A DNA stretch of 64,000 nt, taken from contig NZ_JAFKCU010000001.1 in NCBI RefSeq assembly GCF_017254845.1, forward strand, positions 827,048-891,047, in the 5' to 3' direction. This document shows positions 61,976-64,000 of the stretch, piece by piece; position 1 is the stretch's first letter; each line of letters begins with the position of its first letter. Source of the DNA: Algoriphagus pacificus. Lineage in GTDB: Bacteria; Bacteroidota; Bacteroidia; Cytophagales; Cyclobacteriaceae. The notes beneath the pieces were generated by a model, which saw only the letters and a program-made list of their open reading frames with translations, ran no database searches and had not been told where the DNA came from. Both the position numbers and the translations under genes were made by a program.

Positions 61976-62029
61976 TTTACTTCTTTATGGATTACTGACC
62001 TCTTTTACTCTTATAGATAAAAATCAATG

Positions 62030-62104
62030 TGGGACCTAGGGGATTCGAACCCATGACCTCTGCCCTGTCAAGGCAGCGCTCTAAACCAACTGAGCTAAGA
62101 TCCC
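62030..62104 (-). tRNA. tRNA-Val (anticodon GAC)
   Basis: A 75-base cloverleaf read leftward: acceptor GGGATCT with AGGTCCC, D arm GCTC/GAGC, anticodon stem CTGCC/GGCAG with loop TTGACAG (anticodon GAC, codons GUU/GUC), T loop TTCGAAT and discriminator A. CCA is not encoded. The T stem ATGGG/CCCCT has a T-C mismatch at the second pair. It is flanked by a broken 5' copy upstream and two broken 3' copies downstream, in the same orientation. Confidence 0.93.
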
Positions 62105-62114
62105 AATAGACAAT

Positions 62115-62160
62115 GCGCTTTAAACCTCCCGATAGCTATCGCGGATGAGCTAAGATCCCA
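62115..62160 (-). pseudogene. Broken tRNA-Val copy C (5' part with palindrome in D loop)
   Basis: Read leftward this starts with the tRNA-Val acceptor 5' strand and first D-stem strand. Three D-loop bases (GTT) are replaced by a 19-base palindrome, then GGTTTAAAGCGC resumes the tRNA. The similarity ends before the anticodon arm. The flank just outside its 5' end also resembles that of the intact tRNA. Confidence 0.75.
62127..62145 (-). repeat. 19-base palindromic element in copy C
   Basis: TCCCGATAGCTATCGCGGA on the plus strand; same orientation and one base different from the elements in copies A and B. Confidence 0.75.
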
Positions 62161-62291
62161 ATATACTTCTCCTGAATTGCTTGCGAATATAGATCAGCCA
62201 AAACAGCTATGCAAGATTGAATAATCAGATTTCAAATCAGGAGATTGTCAAAGAAATACAGAACTAAAAATAATCCTTTAATAAATATCAG

Positions 62292-62822
62292 CTATAAAGT
62301 CTCTGCCCGAAAACTATTCAAAATTGCAGTAAAAATGGGTTTGACGTTATTGTATTCGCCGGCAGGTGCCGAACCTACGATTTTGAAGTTCTGATTGAGC
62401 TTTTCGAACATATAAAAAACACCAACCTGGTCACCTTTTTCCCCATGTGAAAACTCAACCCATGAAGCTGGACTTTCATCAATTGTTGTATCGCCATTTT
62501 TGAGGACAGTGAAATTTTTATAGTCTTCGGGCAGGATATACTGTACCTCAAATAGAAAATCTTCTTCTACCGATTGACTTTCCAAAAGCGACTCAAATTT
62601 TTCTGTTCCTACTGCTTTTTCCACATAGGTGAGAGTTAGGTAGGCATCTTTTACGTCTTGGGATTCAATAATGTAATCGTACCCATCATCCCTTACCTGC
62701 CATCCTTCAGGTAGAACATAGCTGAATTTAATTTCAGGATCTTTGACCTCAACTCTATTTTGGGCAAATGAGATTAGAGGCAAAAAAGCAAAGGCAAGGA
62801 TTAGTAGCAATCGGTCAATCAT
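62292..62822 (-). CDS. Small exported protein, PsbP/DcrB-like
   Basis: A 176-residue exported protein (signal peptide ending LISFAQ). The mature 155 residues begin FSYVLPEGWQVRDDGYDY and end PIFTAILNSFRAETL. Alternating strands with a final helix resemble the PsbP/MOG1/DcrB fold, whose proteins typically start with a segment of the form 'f-s-v-l-P-e-g-W'. No catalytic residues are evident. It lies between the tRNA-Val locus and uvrA on the same strand, 139 bases behind uvrA. The fold assignment is by pattern only. Confidence 0.65.
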   Translation of the reverse strand: MIDRLLLILAFAFLPLISFAQNRVEVKDPEIKFSYVLPEGWQVRDDGYDYIIESQDVKDAYLTLTYVEKAVGTEKFESLLESQSVEEDFLFEVQYILPEDYKNFTVLKNGDTTIDESPASWVEFSHGEKGDQVGVFYMFEKLNQNFKIVGSAPAGEYNNVKPIFTAILNSFRAETL

Positions 62823-62961
62823 GATGAATTTTGAATTAGTTTCAGATTATACCTGAACTAATATATTCATCAGATTTTCCTTCAGAAAATTCTCGCTATA
62901 AATTTAAGGTTAATTAAGACTTTAGCTGTTAATAAGTACAGTTTTGTGCTTTCTTCAGTCA

Positions 62962-64000
62962 CTACACAAAAGACTCCCTCAAATACTTCGCAGTATAATT
63001 TCCTTCTTCCTTCATCATATCTTCTGGGGTTCCTTCGAATGTCAAATGACCTCCTTTGTTTCCTCCTTCAGGCCCTAAATCAATCACCCAATCGGCTGAT
63101 TTGATCACTTCTGTATTATGCTCGATGATGATGACAGAATGTCCCTGATCAATCAATGCATTGATAGAATGAAGCAGTTTTTTGATATCATGGAAGTGAA
63201 GTCCTGTTGTCGGTTCGTCAAAAATGAACAGAATATGATCTCCTGATTTGGTGCCACCTTTGCCAAGGAAGGATGCCAATTTCACACGCTGGGCTTCCCC
63301 GCCGGAAAGGGTATTTGAGCTTTGCCCCATTCCAATATATCCCAAACCTACCTCTTGAAGAGGAAGTAGCTTGTTGACAATTTGTGTTTTGCCCTTGAAG
63401 AACTCAATGGCTTCATCGATGGTCATGTCGAGGACCTCAGAAATATCTTTATCCTTGTATTTGACATCCAAAATCTCATTTTTGAAGCGCTTCCCTTTAC
63501 AGGATTCACATGTCAAGTGGATATCTGCCATAAACTGCATTTCCACAGTCGTAATACCTTCCCCAGAGCAAGCTTCACATCGGCCACCATCTACGTTGAA
63601 AGAGAAAAATGCCGGTTTATAGTTTCGTTGTTTGGAGATTGCCTGTTCAGAAAAGAGTGCCCGAATGGCGTCATAGGCCTTCACATAAGTTACTGGATTG
63701 GAGCGGGAAGATTTACCAATTGGGTTTTGATCTACAAATTCAATTTGTGAAATAGATCGATAATCACCCTCAATTTTGTCATACTTTCCACTTTCATCTA
63801 TGACAGTTCCAAGCATTTTCCCCAAAGCTGGGTACAACACTTTTTTCACCAAAGTAGACTTACCAGAACCTGAAACTCCTGTAACAACTGTAAGGGTATT
63901 CAAAGGGAATTTTACCGTGAGGTTTTTCAGATTGTTCTCCCTTGCTCCTTTGACCAAAATACTGTCTTTCCATTTACGGTTTCCATCTTTCTTGAAAATC
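62962..64000 (-). CDS. uvrA: Excinuclease ABC subunit A, C-terminal part only
   Basis: About 345 C-terminal residues; the gene continues past the right edge. The second ATPase half is visible: Walker A TGVSGSGKSTLVKKVL, zinc finger CEAC-x(18-20)-CESC, the ABC signature SSNTLSGGEAQRVKLASFL and Walker B ILFIFDEPTTGLH. The UvrB-binding and DNA-facing segment YDAIRALFSEQAISKQRNYK is also present. UvrA finds bulky DNA lesions and loads UvrB in nucleotide excision repair. The end EGNYTAKYLRESF is the usual family C-terminus. Confidence 0.95.
   Translation of the reverse strand, partial: IFKKDGNRKWKDSILVKGARENNLKNLTVKFPLNTLTVVTGVSGSGKSTLVKKVLYPALGKMLGTVIDESGKYDKIEGDYRSISQIEFVDQNPIGKSSRSNPVTYVKAYDAIRALFSEQAISKQRNYKPAFFSFNVDGGRCEACSGEGITTVEMQFMADIHLTCESCKGKRFKNEILDVKYKDKDISEVLDMTIDEAIEFFKGKTQIVNKLLPLQEVGLGYIGMGQSSNTLSGGEAQRVKLASFLGKGGTKSGDHILFIFDEPTTGLHFHDIKKLLHSINALIDQGHSVIIIEHNTEVIKSADWVIDLGPEGGNKGGHLTFEGTPEDMMKEEGNYTAKYLRESFV

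Larger units (their letters stand above)
61830..62029 (-). repeat. Two tandem 100-base units derived from the 3' part of tRNA-Val
   Basis: Units at 61830-61929 and 61930-62029 have an exact 100-base period and differ at only four positions by eye. Each begins with the 3' end of tRNA-Val, carries a 19-base palindrome in the T loop, and ends with about 50 bases of non-tRNA spacer. The intact tRNA-Val begins exactly one period later at 62030. Confidence 0.85.

Noticed and set aside
1-64000. CRISPR arrays, prophage, insertion sequences, toxin-antitoxin or known defence systems
   Set aside because: No regular spacer-repeat pattern, transposase, integrase, phage structural or defence gene was seen; the only repeats are the tRNA-linked units and short palindromes.

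Overview
The window looks like a chromosomal segment of a Bacteroidota member, most likely a Cytophagales / Cyclobacteriaceae (Algoriphagus-like) marine or soil bacterium. This placement is inferred from gene content and signals: a mutY-ssb-gldE unit, TonB-dependent and PF14905-type outer-membrane barrels with carboxypeptidase-like N-termini, DUF4221-like lipoproteins, a 29-residue AURKAIP1/COX24 (mS38-like) protein, LytS/LytTR signalling, near absence of Shine-Dalgarno sequences and TAnnTTTG-type promoter boxes. I see no prophage, insertion sequence, CRISPR array or rRNA operon.

Layout. 1-3.1 kb: leftward nirB-nirD-DUF4202 nitrite-assimilation unit with a cluster of TACGTA palindromes upstream. 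3.3-7.1 kb: ndk, divergent nrnA, then three tandem FKBP-type lipoproteins. 7.1-13.4 kb: small-molecule metabolism and phosphate transport (methyltransferase-like membrane protein, saccharopine-dehydrogenase-like enzyme, deoC, NptA-type and divergent PiT-type phosphate carriers with a PHO-box-like repeat, tadA, sod). 13.6-19.1 kb: outer-membrane barrel, beta-propeller-like lipoprotein, TatD, tcdA, MaoC hydratase. 19.3-24.7 kb: rightward envelope unit with two DUF3857/transglutaminase proteins (one with the catalytic Cys and His, one degenerate), a SAM methyltransferase and mtgA. 24.7-25.2 kb: an intergenic cluster of DnaA boxes around a 15% GC core, an oriC candidate. 25.2-38.6 kb: ClC channel, M28 peptidase, an unrecognised secreted protein, YjjX-type NTPase, yebC, NDH-2, a Spy-like protein, and gltD/gltB. 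38.9-45.0 kb: gldE, ssb and mutY leftward; HU, TPR protein, mS38-like peptide and RNase G rightward. 45.1-60.1 kb: ten leftward genes in close order: lipoprotein, membrane protein, LytTR regulator, LytS kinase, TPR protein, TonB receptor, M14 peptidase, CE15-like esterase, Tat-type carboxylesterase, M14 peptidase. 60.3-64 kb: rhodanese, GH43 glycosidase, a tRNA-Val gene flanked by broken tRNA copies carrying a 19-base palindrome, a small secreted protein and the 3' end of uvrA.

Working together. NirBD makes ammonium from nitrite, and GltBD can assimilate ammonium once glutamine is made. The NptA/PiT pair, with a PHO-box-like repeat before the PiT gene, suggests a phosphate-responsive locus. 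The 45-52 kb genes read as a sensor-regulated outer-membrane uptake cassette; the 52-61 kb enzymes (two M14 peptidases, CE15, carboxylesterase, GH43) suggest extracellular or periplasmic polymer breakdown.

Most unusual points: the tRNA-Val locus (exact 100-base tandem units, with a 19-base palindrome replacing three bases in the T loop of two broken copies and in the D loop of a third), the oriC-like cluster whose flanking gene polarity points the wrong way for an origin, and the intact/degenerate transglutaminase pair.
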